A program made the position numbers and the translations under genes. From assembly GCF_000701345.1 (NCBI RefSeq), contig NZ_JNIJ01000013.1, positions 1 through 64,000 of the forward strand: 64,000 nt of DNA. Direction: 5' to 3'. Shown piece after piece: positions 30,930 through 39,486 of this stretch. Numbering within the stretch: the stretch's first letter is position 1; each line of letters starts with the position of its first letter. The notes under the pieces are model-generated. The model had not been told where the DNA came from, ran no database searches, and was given only the letters and a program-made list of their open reading frames with translations. Origin of the DNA: Bradyrhizobium sp. URHD0069. GTDB taxonomy: Bacteria > Pseudomonadota > Alphaproteobacteria > Rhizobiales > Xanthobacteraceae.

Positions 30930-31677
30930 CGATCTAAGACTTCGCGACGAACGCGCAAAACAGGCGATTGACGTTTGGAAAACCATCGTTGGAGTGCAAA
31001 TGCATTTCAACGAGATTGGCATGCGCGTGAGAGGCTTGTTCGTTACCATTTTGGTGGCCCTGTTTGCATCCATCGGGTTTCTGTTGGACAAAAAGCTGTC
31101 ACTACAGATTTGGCGGATCAATGTTCAGTTCGCGACCGTAGTGCCGATCTTTGGAATCTTCGGTACGATGCTGTTCTATCTCATCGACCGATATTGGTTT
31201 CACCGGCTGCTCAAAGGTGCGGTCACCCACGCAATTCAAATCGAAAAAAAGTACCGCAGTCAGCTGCCCGAACTCTCCTTGAGCGACGAAATCGGCAAAG
31301 AGAGTTCCTTTAAGCCGACGGGTATCTTATGGCTGGTGGCAACAATTCTTGTTGGTGACGAAAAGTTTCAGAAGAAAGGACAGCTTCACTCAGATGGTAA
31401 GCTTGAGATCTTTTACAAATCCATGATGGTTGTTCTCGCGGTGACGTCCGTGCTGCTCGCAGTTTTGGGTGGGGTGACGCTCGACAAGAAAGGCGATCCT
31501 AGTTTTACGAAGCGTGAGCAGCTTACGAAACAGCCTTTGACGCCTCCAGCTCCCGCCGCACAGCCCGTCGGCACTCCAACACCAACGCCCAGTCCCACGC
31601 CGATCACTCCGCCTGCTCCTCCTGCGGTAGTCCCTCCAGCGGCTCCGGTGGTGCCGCCTGCGCCACCGAAAAATTAG
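30895..31677 (+). CDS. Membrane protein with Pro-rich tail, coupled to HAD
   Basis: A 260-aa protein. A soluble N-terminal helical part is followed by two close membrane spans (GLFVTILVALFASIGFLL; then PIFGIFGTMLFYLIDRYWF), a cytoplasmic loop of about 80 residues, a third span (MMVVLAVTSVLLAVLGGVTL) and a Pro/Thr-rich tail of about 45 residues that is probably extracytoplasmic. It overlaps the HAD gene by 35 bases. No family recognised. A membrane effector with a coupled phosphatase would fit known designs of anti-phage systems, but this is inference only. A later start, for example near VANDLRL, is possible. Confidence 0.7.
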   Translation: MNYLSSVPSVANDLRLRDERAKQAIDVWKTIVGVQMHFNEIGMRVRGLFVTILVALFASIGFLLDKKLSLQIWRINVQFATVVPIFGIFGTMLFYLIDRYWFHRLLKGAVTHAIQIEKKYRSQLPELSLSDEIGKESSFKPTGILWLVATILVGDEKFQKKGQLHSDGKLEIFYKSMMVVLAVTSVLLAVLGGVTLDKKGDPSFTKREQLTKQPLTPPAPAAQPVGTPTPTPSPTPITPPAPPAVVPPAAPVVPPAPPKN

Positions 31678-31958
31678 CAGCGTGTAGTGTGACGTGAGGC
31701 CTAGCGTCGCCGCCGCATAGCGGATCGGGAGCCATCGCGTTGCCGCGCCTGGCTAGTGTCTCATTTTGAATTATCCCCGCCGTCTTTTTCAGATAAAGTC
31801 GTCCAATGACTTGTTCACTATTCGTTCTCATGATACGTTTGCCTCGACTCGGGCGGCTGTTGATTGCGGGGGAACGTTGCGGGGCCGGCGACGTAGCCAA
31901 CCAGCGGCCAATTCGGCACTGTATAGAGGCAAGGCCCCGACTCTGGTAACGCACGGTC
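31678..31958. other. Intergenic stretch before the Panacea gene
   Basis: No gene supported on either strand. It separates the HAD-membrane pair from the Panacea pair and probably carries the latter's promoter; I cannot fix -35 and -10 boxes. Confidence 0.3.
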
Positions 31959-32462
31959 ATGTATGAAGCTCGCAAGATATGCAATTTCCTTCTGGCGAAT
32001 TTCGACGCGGTCGAGTTCGACCTCACCAATCTGCGTATGAACAAGCTGCTGTTCTTCATTCAGGCCGGAGCCCTGCGGCAATCGTCGGAGGGTTTCATAC
32101 GCAATCATTTCGAGGCTTGGCAGTTCGGACCCGTCATCCGTCCTGTCTTCGATGCCTTCAAAATCCACAAGGAAAGTCCCATCACGGAACCTGCTCAATA
32201 CCTGGACTACGGCTTAGGAAAGCATATTCCGGTCCCTTATGACGACATCCGCGAGGATCATCTCAAGATCATCGTCCGAGAATTCGAGAACTACAGCCGC
32301 TTCACGACGGGCCAGCTTGTGTCGCTCTCCCACGAACCCAATGGACCTTGGGACATCGTATACAGGGCACACCTCGCCGATCCCACCCTAAGCCCGCGTA
32401 TTCCGAACCACCTTATCCGCCGGCATTTTGCTGGGGAGGAGAAATCCACAGTCCGTCATTAA
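31959..32462 (+). CDS. Panacea-domain (SocA/DUF4065-like) antitoxin
   Basis: A 167-aa protein with the SocA/GepA-like pattern: ARKICNFLLANFDAV, then LTNLRMNKLLFFIQAGALRQ, HFEAWQFGPVIRPVFDAFK and LSHEPNGPWDIVYRAH. Panacea domains act as antitoxins against many unrelated toxins; Caulobacter SocA is also an adaptor that sends its toxin to ClpXP. The next gene, 82 bases downstream on the same strand, is the likely partner. Confidence 0.8.
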   Translation: MYEARKICNFLLANFDAVEFDLTNLRMNKLLFFIQAGALRQSSEGFIRNHFEAWQFGPVIRPVFDAFKIHKESPITEPAQYLDYGLGKHIPVPYDDIREDHLKIIVREFENYSRFTTGQLVSLSHEPNGPWDIVYRAHLADPTLSPRIPNHLIRRHFAGEEKSTVRH

Positions 32463-32544
32463 CGGTCCGTTTAGGATATATTGTGCCAGCCAGCCGAATC
32501 AGCCTACCGCTCAATGTTCGGCTCCATGTCACAGGAGGACCTAG

Positions 32545-33237
32545 ATGGCGGGGCGCGGAAAGTACTTTGAGCTTTTAGATTTTCCCAAATTTGCATACCC
32601 GTCAGTAGTCGGCATGGATGCCACTCAGACCGCAGGCAACCTGATAGAGCGGTTGGCTGGTGGTGGCTTCATGTCCTACAGCATGATCTGGCCTCGCTTG
32701 GAGCCGATCGTAGGAGGCTACGCGACCGAGTCGTTCATCACGACGGAGTTCAGCCCCTACGAGGAGGACTGGAAGAACAACAGCATCCAAGACGTCGTGC
32801 GGCTCCTCAAGCAGCACTTCGGCGGTCGCGGTCGCTGGTACAGGCATCCGGTGAGGCCGACCAAGGTTCTTGGGTTTTGGTTCAAGCCCAGCATCAAGGG
32901 CGTGTGGTGGGTCGATGGTCAAGCTTACGCAGTCCTGATCAATGCTCGGAAGCAGCAGCGGCTTTTCCCGGAGCATGTGCGCTTCCTCGCTCGGGGCGTT
33001 CACGAACTGCATTGCATCGACGATCCGAACGATCCGATCCCGCTTATCATCGATGTGAGTGAGCCGGACAAAGGCCACGGTAGGGTGCTCAGGGCGCACG
33101 TCATGCCGGTCGAGAAGGCTATCTCGCTCGACGAGTTCGACGAAGCCGTCCGCCAATTCCTCAAGGCGCTGGAATTAGCAGGTGTGGCTCTGCCAACGGA
33201 TGCGGTCGATGTCATCGATCTATTTAAGAAGAAGTAG
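32545..33237 (+). CDS. Unknown protein, candidate toxin paired with Panacea
   Basis: A 230-aa soluble protein (MAGRGKYFELLDFPKFAYPS at the start, IDLFKKK at the end) with a central aromatic segment (GRWYRHPVRPTKVLGFWFKP then GVWWVDGQAYAVLINARKQQ). I recognise no family and no nuclease or ADP-ribosyltransferase motif. It follows a Panacea antitoxin gene in the same direction with an AGGAGG ribosome-binding site. A toxin role is inferred from position only. It is the last gene before the right end of element 2. Confidence 0.6.
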   Translation: MAGRGKYFELLDFPKFAYPSVVGMDATQTAGNLIERLAGGGFMSYSMIWPRLEPIVGGYATESFITTEFSPYEEDWKNNSIQDVVRLLKQHFGGRGRWYRHPVRPTKVLGFWFKPSIKGVWWVDGQAYAVLINARKQQRLFPEHVRFLARGVHELHCIDDPNDPIPLIIDVSEPDKGHGRVLRAHVMPVEKAISLDEFDEAVRQFLKALELAGVALPTDAVDVIDLFKKK

Positions 33238-33353
33238 GCGTCACTAGCTGATGATCGGAAGCTCGTTCGATGGCCAACAGGCAAACCTGTTTGGGGCGCA
33301 TTGCTGCCTGCACGCCGGATCAAATGACGAAACATGCGGCAATTGTCGCGCAT

Positions 33354-33373
33354 GTCGCACCTGCGTCGCACCT
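33354..33373. repeat. Right arm repeats of element 2
   Basis: GTCGCACCT at 33354-33362 and 33365-33373 (11-bp period), ending 48 bp before the right attachment core. The same nonamer is doubled at 20883-20903. Confidence 0.6.
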
Positions 33374-33421
33374 AGGATAAAGATCCAAAAGGCCGAAAAC
33401 GCGCTAAGTTATTGATATGAT

Positions 33422-33497
33422 TGGTGAGCGCGGAGGGACTCGAACCCTCGACCCCATGATTAAAAGTCACGTGCTCTACCACCTGAGCTACGCGCTC
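33422..33497 (-). tRNA. tRNA-Lys (UUU), integration site of element 2
   Basis: On the minus strand the gene runs from 33497 to 33422, 76 nt with CCA encoded. Acceptor stem GAGCGCG pairs with CGCGCTC, the D-arm has GCTC/GAGC, the anticodon arm is CGTGA-CTTTTAA-TCATG giving anticodon UUU, and the T-arm carries GGTTCGAGTCC. Its 3' 47 bases are the right attachment core. The tRNA stays intact after integration because the element supplies the same sequence. Confidence 0.95.
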
Positions 33498-33648
33498 ACT
33501 TGCCGCGCTGTGTAGGGGCCAGCTTGGTGCGGGTCAATAGCGCGACCACCTGCAAATGCGCCGTTGCGAGACGGCAGATTTTCAAGGCAACGCCGGCTGT
33601 TAGCTAGCATTCTTCAAGCAACAAGGCGCCCACAGAAAATCTGTCTGG

Positions 33649-36351
33649 TCAACTGGCTTCCCGATGAATGTCGGAAGTGACCGGTTGCGAGCTGCCGACC
33701 ACTGTCGGCATCGCCACCGGGCGCAAGCCGATCAGCTCCGCGGTCCTGACGGCAGAACTGCGCCAGAACGAAAACGCGTTGACGCGTGAATTTTCCAGAA
33801 TGGCAAGCGCCACGGCCGACAGGAACGGCAGGCTTTCCAGCACCAGGACACCCGCGAACACATAGATCTCGCGGACTTCCTTGTAGTTGTTCGTAACGAC
33901 CAGCACAGCCGCGCCGACGAGCAGCAGGGTGCCGATGACCGCTTCCCAAAACGCCTGGAACTCGATCGACATCCGCGACAATCCGCCTTTTGAGGTGCGG
34001 GCGAACGGCAGGTGCTCAGTGATCAGACCGTTGGCCACCGCGCGCGAGACGGTCCATTGCACCGACATCGCCGCCACCATGGCGCCCAGCATCTGACCCC
34101 ACTTCACCGGCACGCGAAGACGGTACAGCGCCATGAAATGCACCAGCGAGACCACAAAGGCGGCGATGATCGGCAGCGTCAGGATTTTGTCGGGGATGGC
34201 GATGTCGGCGAAGGCAACAATCGGGACCCAAATCAGGTTGAGAATGGCGACGAGCACGCCAAGGCTTTCGGCGCCCAGCCAGTTCAACCAGCCCAGCGCA
34301 AATTCACGCCGCTGATCGGGCGACAGCCGGCTCGCGCCGGGAAGGAAACGCCGCCAGTGCTTCTTGACGATCTGGAAACCGCCATAGGCCCAGCGGTGGC
34401 GTTGCTTCTTGAAGGCCTCATAGGTGTCCGGCAGCAGCCCGTGCCCATAGCGGTGATTGGTGTAATGCGTCAGCCAGCCGTGCTCGATGATCGCGAGCCC
34501 AAGGTCTGTGTCTTCGCAGATGGTGTCGCCGGCCCAGCCACCAACCATGTCCATCGCCGCGCGCCGGATCAGGCACATGGTGCCGTGAACGATGATGGCG
34601 TTGGCCTCGTTGCGCTGGACCATGCCGATATCGAAGAAGCCGGCATATTCGCCGTTCATGATGTAGTGCATCAGCGAACGCTCGCCGTCGCGATGGTCCT
34701 GCGGTGCCTGCACAAGGCCGACGCGTGGATCGGCGAAGACCGGCACCAAATCCTTCAGCCAGTCCGGCTGCACGACATAGTCGGCATCGATGATGCCGAT
34801 GATCTCGGCATCGGCCGCCGTGCGGTCCATGGCGATGCGCAGGGCGCCGGCCTTGAAGCCTTCGACCTTCTCGGCGTTGATGAACTTGAAACGTTCGCCC
34901 AGAGCGCGGCAGTGATCCTGGATCGGCTGCCAGAACTCGGGATCGGGGGTGTTGTTGATGATGACAACACATTCGAAATTCGGATAGTCCAGCCGGGCGA
35001 CCGCATCGAGCGTCTGCTTGAGCATTTCGGGCGGCTCGAAATAGGCCGGCACATGAATTGAGACCTTCGGAAATGTCTCAGTTCCCGCGAGCGCCGGCTC
35101 CGCCGACTGTCCCTGCACCAGCAGCCGGCGAGGGTTTCGGCCAAAGGCAATGGCGGCGATTTCCTCGATCCGGGCCATCGCAATCAGCACTAGCGGAACC
35201 AGAAGGATCAATCCCAGGGTCAAGGCCAGGGCCGAACCGAAAACGAAGTAGTGGCCGGCCCAATAGGCGAAGACGGTTGAGACCCACGCGCCGACGCCGT
35301 TCGCCGCCGTCGACAGCATCAGCGCCTGCATCACGGTCGGCTCCGTGAGCCGCAGAATTGGCAGCGATATCAGGACGCCGACCAGCAAGGCGATGATCGC
35401 GAGATTCCAGTAGTTCTCGTTGACGATCGGTCCGGTCCAGGCGAATTTTGGCTCGCGGGCCGCATCGAGAATGCCCCAATAGGGTCCGACGCCGCCTTCA
35501 AAGAACTTCCAGGGCTGATCGATCGCTTCGACGATGTTGTAGTCCATGCCGATGGCTTCGGCGCGCGTGACGAAATTGCGCAGCACCGACGCTTGCTCGA
35601 ACGGGCCAGGTTCGGCATTTCGCAAATTGTAGCCGGCGCTCGGCCAGCCGAACTCCGCGATCACGATCCGCTTGCCGGGAAACTGGTCGCGCAAGAGCTG
35701 GAACATCGAGACCGCCTGGTCCACCGCCTGCTTGTCGGTGAAGTTTTCCCAGTAGGGCAAAACGTGGGCGGCGATGAAGTCGACGGAGTAACCGAGCTGC
35801 GGATTGTCGCGCCATATGTTCCAGATCTCGCCGGTGGTGACGGGAACGTTGACGGACTTCTTTACCCGCTTGATCAGCTCGATAAGGTCTTCGACCTTTT
35901 GCTCGCCGCGATAGATCGTCTCGTTGCCGACCACGACGCCGATGACGTTGCTGTTGCGCCGGGCAAGACTGATCGCGGCGTCGATCTCGCGCTCGTTGCG
36001 ATCGGTATTCTTGTCGATCCAGGCGCCGACGGTAACCTTGAGGCCGAATTCGGCGGCAATCGGCGGAACCAACTCGACGCCGCCGGTCGAGGAGTAAAGC
36101 CGGATCGCTCGCGTCAGCGGCGCCAGTTTCTTGAGGTCAGCGCGGATTTTTTCGGCGCTGGGAATGTTGTCGACGTCGGGATGCGCCGTGCCCTCAAACG
36201 GGGCGTAGGAGACGCTCGGCAGCGTACCCCGGAAATCGGGCGCCTCCTGCTTCCCCTGAAGTAGACCCCAAAGTCCGGCGTGAGCAGCGGTTACAAACAA
36301 CAGAACGGCGACGACGGCGCGCATCGCGACTAAACCATACGGGGCCTGCAT
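33649..36351 (-). CDS. ndvB: NdvB: glucan synthase with GH17-like and GT2 domains
   Basis: A 900-aa membrane protein. Residues about 40-310 form a GH17-like glucanosyltransferase domain (LPSVSYAPFEGTAHPD, VVVGNETIYRGEQK, VIAEFGWPSAGYN with the catalytic Glu). Two or more membrane spans follow, then a GT2 synthase domain (about 425-700) with IIGIIDADYVV, ICEDTDLGLA and QRHRWAYGG, and more spans. In Bradyrhizobium japonicum this protein (about 100 kDa) makes cyclic beta-(1,3),(1,6)-glucan from UDP-glucose in the inner membrane and is needed for osmotic adaptation and effective nodulation. ndvD and ndvC are next to it, as in that species. Start could be nine codons later (MRAVVAV). Confidence 0.85.
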   Translation of the reverse strand: MQAPYGLVAMRAVVAVLLFVTAAHAGLWGLLQGKQEAPDFRGTLPSVSYAPFEGTAHPDVDNIPSAEKIRADLKKLAPLTRAIRLYSSTGGVELVPPIAAEFGLKVTVGAWIDKNTDRNEREIDAAISLARRNSNVIGVVVGNETIYRGEQKVEDLIELIKRVKKSVNVPVTTGEIWNIWRDNPQLGYSVDFIAAHVLPYWENFTDKQAVDQAVSMFQLLRDQFPGKRIVIAEFGWPSAGYNLRNAEPGPFEQASVLRNFVTRAEAIGMDYNIVEAIDQPWKFFEGGVGPYWGILDAAREPKFAWTGPIVNENYWNLAIIALLVGVLISLPILRLTEPTVMQALMLSTAANGVGAWVSTVFAYWAGHYFVFGSALALTLGLILLVPLVLIAMARIEEIAAIAFGRNPRRLLVQGQSAEPALAGTETFPKVSIHVPAYFEPPEMLKQTLDAVARLDYPNFECVVIINNTPDPEFWQPIQDHCRALGERFKFINAEKVEGFKAGALRIAMDRTAADAEIIGIIDADYVVQPDWLKDLVPVFADPRVGLVQAPQDHRDGERSLMHYIMNGEYAGFFDIGMVQRNEANAIIVHGTMCLIRRAAMDMVGGWAGDTICEDTDLGLAIIEHGWLTHYTNHRYGHGLLPDTYEAFKKQRHRWAYGGFQIVKKHWRRFLPGASRLSPDQRREFALGWLNWLGAESLGVLVAILNLIWVPIVAFADIAIPDKILTLPIIAAFVVSLVHFMALYRLRVPVKWGQMLGAMVAAMSVQWTVSRAVANGLITEHLPFARTSKGGLSRMSIEFQAFWEAVIGTLLLVGAAVLVVTNNYKEVREIYVFAGVLVLESLPFLSAVALAILENSRVNAFSFWRSSAVRTAELIGLRPVAMPTVVGSSQPVTSDIHREAS

Positions 36352-36508
36352 TGGAGGAAACGAACCCGTCCCCTAGGTTCGACCGTCACGGCGGCAATTC
36401 AGGATATTCCTGCCACGTGATTTAACAACTGGTATGACGCCATGGCGTTTTAAGGGCGCGAATGACGGAACTAGCAAAAATTGCCGATCGTTCCGGCAGC
36501 CGCGAAGA

Positions 36509-37093
36509 TTATTTTGGCGGCGCCGTCGGCGAGCCCGCCGGCTGAGGTGTGGCGGGTTGCGGTGAGGCGGGCGCCGCGGCAGCACCGGCGGTCGAAGGCG
36601 TCGGGGAGGCGGCAGCCGCCGCCTGCGGTTGCGCGCCCGGATTGATCCAGCACGCGTGGATGCGATCGCTGAGGCTCTTGGCCACCTTGTCGTCGATCTG
36701 CCCGCCAAACCGCGTCAGGCAGCGGAAGGTAGCCTGGACGTGTCCACCGGGACAGCCGAACCGATCATAGAGATCGAGGTGACGAAAGGCGGTGTCGAGA
36801 TCGTCGAGCCACATCAAGCGAACGACGCGACGGCCGAGCCAGACGCATTCGGGATTCCCGCCCGGGCCATTGATGGCCTGCGAGGCTTCGACGAATTCGT
36901 CGGTCTTGCGCTGATTGTCTTTGGTTGCATCGGCCGCCGCCGCATTCGCGGCGGCTGGTTTGCCGGACTGATCCTGGGCCCGCGTGTCGCCGCTCTGGGC
37001 AAAAGCACTGCCAATACCGATCAGGAGGGTTAGCCCGGGCACGGCCAAGTGGCGCAGAACCGCATGTTTAACCTGAAGCACCCGTCGACGCAT
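36509..37093 (-). CDS. ndvD: NdvD-like periplasmic protein
   Basis: About 194 aa from MRRRVLQVKHAVLRHLAVPG (37093); the frame is open to 37204. A signal peptide ends near GSAFAQS. The mature part has four Cys (ECVWLGRRVVRLMWLDDL, DRFGCPGGHVQATFRCLTRF and HACWINPG), probably disulfides, and a long Ala/Pro-rich tail. Position between ndvB and ndvC matches the B. japonicum locus, where ndvD encodes a small protein needed for glucan synthesis. The symbol is by position and size, not by a diagnostic motif. Confidence 0.55.
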   Translation of the reverse strand: MRRRVLQVKHAVLRHLAVPGLTLLIGIGSAFAQSGDTRAQDQSGKPAAANAAAADATKDNQRKTDEFVEASQAINGPGGNPECVWLGRRVVRLMWLDDLDTAFRHLDLYDRFGCPGGHVQATFRCLTRFGGQIDDKVAKSLSDRIHACWINPGAQPQAAAAASPTPSTAGAAAAPASPQPATPQPAGSPTAPPK

Positions 37094-37340
37094 AACTTCC
37101 CCGATTTGTTGCCTGCCCGCGGCCGGCGCGCACGCGCCAGCTTGATGCCGTCCAAATAGGTCTCCAATGCGGCGGAGACGCCAAGGGATTCCCATGACGG
37201 ACATTTCGGATTTTGTCCAGCAAACTCACAACTTTATCGCGATGTGGTAAAGCGGTCGGGCGGCAGCGCCTTCGATTGCGCATATCCTGCTCTTGGCAGA
37301 CGGCCGGTGACCGGTTAATCGACGGACCCCCACCCGGAGG

Positions 37341-38966
37341 ATGGAACCGATTTCTCGTCGTACGCCAGTCGCGCTTTTGCTCTTATCCCTGGGTGCAATT
37401 GCTGCCGTGTGGTGGTGGCAGGCCACACCTATCAGGCTGGTGCGCGCGCCGATCGATCCCAACGCCAAGCTGTTGTGCGTGTCCTACGCGCCGTTCCGCG
37501 ACGCTCAGACGCCGCTGGTGCAGACCACCCAGATCGCTCCGGAGCAGATCGCCCAGGATCTGGCGCAACTCGCCAAAATCTCCGATTGCGTGCGCACCTA
37601 TTCGATCGAAAACGGTCTCGATCAGGTTCCGGCGCTTGCCGCAAAAGTCGGGCTGAAGGTCATCCAGGGGATATGGCTCGGCAATAACCGCCTGAAGAAC
37701 CTCGCCCAGATTGCGACCGTCGTGCGTCTGACCAAGGAGCATCCCGCCGTCATCACCGCGGTGGTCGTCGGCAACGAGGTTCTGCTGCGCGGCGAGATGA
37801 CGACAGCCGACCTCGCCGCCACTATCCGCTCGGTCAAATCGCAGGTTTCGGTTCCGGTCACCTATGCCGACGTGTGGGAATATTGGCTGCGCAATCGGGA
37901 AGTCTATGACGCGGTCGATTTTGTCACGATCCACATCCTGCCTTACTGGGAAGACTTTCCGATCCGCGCCAGATATGCGGCGGCCCATGTCGATGCCATC
38001 CGCAAGCGAATAGCGGTCGCATTCCCCGGCAAGGAAATCCTGATCGGGGAGACCGGCTGGCCGAGCCAGGGACGAATGCGCGAAGGCGCGTTGCCGTCGC
38101 GCACCAATCAGGCGCGGGTGGTCTCGGAAATCCTCGATCTGGCGAAACGAGAAAACTTCCGCGTCAACCTGATCGAAGCTTACGACCAGCCATGGAAACG
38201 CCAGCTCGAAGGCACGGTCGGCGGATATTGGGGCCTGATCGATTCCGTCCAACGCGCGGTGAAATACCCGCCGGGCGAGGCCATCAGCAATTTTCCGTTC
38301 TGGAAGCTGCAGATGGGCTGCGGAATGGCGCTGAGCATTTTCACATTCGGCGTGGCCTGGCTGACGCTGCGCCGCCGGCCCTGGACGCCGCGCCTTGCAT
38401 CCTGGATCGCAGTCGGAACCTCCGCGACCACCGCCGGGATCTTGTTGGGCGTCGCCGGCGACAAGATGTTCTATGAAAGCTACGGCATTGGCGGCTGGCT
38501 TGGCTGGGGCGCGTTGCTGACGGCCGCCATCGCTTCGCCCTTGCTTTGCGCCAACGCCTTGATGTCGGGGCGGGCGCTGCCGACATTTTTGGAGTTACTG
38601 GGCCCGCGCGAAACCAGAGCCCGATCGATTCTGACGATCATGCTGGGCGCCGTGCTGGTCGTGACCACGTTGATCGGCGTCGAGACCGCGCTCGGCTTGG
38701 TCTTCGACCCCCGCTACAAGGATTTTCCGTTTGCCGCGCTGACCATGGCGGTGGTGCCGCTCTCAGCGCTGATGCTGCTCAACCGTCCGCAGGACGGCGT
38801 ACGCCCCATCGCCGAGTCGGTATTTGCCGGCGTATTGGCGGGATCGGCGCTCTACACGGCGTTCAACGAGGGCCCGGACAACTGGCAGTCCCTGTGGACC
38901 TGCATGATGTATTTCCTGCTCGCGGTTACGCTGTGGCGGGCGCGGGCCGTGCAAATCCCAAAATAA
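37341..38966 (+). CDS. ndvC: NdvC: GH17-family glucanosyltransferase-like membrane protein
   Basis: A 541-aa protein with an N-terminal anchor (ALLLLSLGAIAAVWWW) and a GH17 domain at about 30-310. Markers are LLCVSYAPFRDAQTPLVQTT, VVVGNEVLLRGEMTTA with the acid Glu, and LIGETGWPSQGRM with the nucleophile Glu, similar to yeast beta-1,3-glucanosyltransferases. Six or so membrane spans follow (about 325-535). NdvC is thought to form beta-1,6 links in the cyclic glucan. It is transcribed divergently from ndvD, with 247 bp of shared upstream DNA that probably holds both promoters. Confidence 0.85.
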   Translation: MEPISRRTPVALLLLSLGAIAAVWWWQATPIRLVRAPIDPNAKLLCVSYAPFRDAQTPLVQTTQIAPEQIAQDLAQLAKISDCVRTYSIENGLDQVPALAAKVGLKVIQGIWLGNNRLKNLAQIATVVRLTKEHPAVITAVVVGNEVLLRGEMTTADLAATIRSVKSQVSVPVTYADVWEYWLRNREVYDAVDFVTIHILPYWEDFPIRARYAAAHVDAIRKRIAVAFPGKEILIGETGWPSQGRMREGALPSRTNQARVVSEILDLAKRENFRVNLIEAYDQPWKRQLEGTVGGYWGLIDSVQRAVKYPPGEAISNFPFWKLQMGCGMALSIFTFGVAWLTLRRRPWTPRLASWIAVGTSATTAGILLGVAGDKMFYESYGIGGWLGWGALLTAAIASPLLCANALMSGRALPTFLELLGPRETRARSILTIMLGAVLVVTTLIGVETALGLVFDPRYKDFPFAALTMAVVPLSALMLLNRPQDGVRPIAESVFAGVLAGSALYTAFNEGPDNWQSLWTCMMYFLLAVTLWRARAVQIPK

Positions 38967-39306
38967 GCAGCGCGATCGCGGTACCCGATAGGCCGTTATT
39001 GTAGAGCACGATGCCGAATCCGGCGGCGATCAGCCCGCCCGTGAGCAAAACGATCGACGGCCGGATCACGTGAAGCGTCGCAATGATGAGTGCGACCACC
39101 CCGAAGACCGAATTGCGAAACAGGTAGGTCGCGAGCAGGCGGGTCTTGCACAGCATCGTCTGCAAACCGGCATCGCAGGCCAGCGCCACCGGCGAGAATT
39201 CGATCGCGAGATAGCGCAGATAGAGCGCATAGCCGACGGTGACAAAGCCGACGACGAGCAGCCATTGCACCTGATAGGGCGTCAGCCGAAACGGAGTTTT
39301 TTTCAC
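38926..39306 (-). CDS. Four-helix membrane protein
   Basis: A 126-aa protein with hydrophobic segments WLLVVGFVTVGYALYLRYLA, NSVFGVVALIIATLHVI, IVLLTGGLIAAGFGIVLYN and GTAIALLILGF. Its 3' end overlaps the 3' end of ndvC by 41 bases (convergent). No catalytic motif; role unknown. The conserved position next to ndvC might mean a link to envelope glucan, but that is only suggestive. Confidence 0.65.
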   Translation of the reverse strand: MKKTPFRLTPYQVQWLLVVGFVTVGYALYLRYLAIEFSPVALACDAGLQTMLCKTRLLATYLFRNSVFGVVALIIATLHVIRPSIVLLTGGLIAAGFGIVLYNNGLSGTAIALLILGFARPAPATA

Positions 39307-39486
39307 GGGGGCATTTTCCGGCTAAGTGGAATCCGGTTAGTCGCAAGAAATTGCGGCTGACCAACCGAGGCGAATATGGTCGGGAATGCGCGGCGGGACA
39401 ACCCGGGCGGCGACGTTTTCGATCCCGCCAAAGCGCATGAAAAATCGATGCCAAGCCATTGCCATTATAGCGTTTATTGGCGCAGG

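Larger units (their letters stand above)
20704..33468. mobile_element. Integrative element 2 in tRNA-Lys, phage-satellite-like, about 12.7 kb
   Basis: Bounded by a perfect 48-bp direct repeat of the tRNA-Lys 3' end, with the intact tRNA at the right. GTCGCACCT repeats lie inside both ends. Gene order: integrase, HTH, primase-helicase, candidate origin, HTH, small membrane protein, candidate TerS, TerL, two more packaging-linked genes, then cargo. No portal, capsid, tail, lysis or conjugation gene is visible. The main genes look intact and point from integrase to tRNA. Satellite is an inference; a trimmed prophage is the alternative. Confidence 0.85.

Noticed and set aside
34012..35061. 349-codon plus-strand frame opposite ndvB
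   Set aside because: Exactly antisense to a well-supported GT2 gene; His/Asp/Val-rich shadow of high-GC coding DNA.
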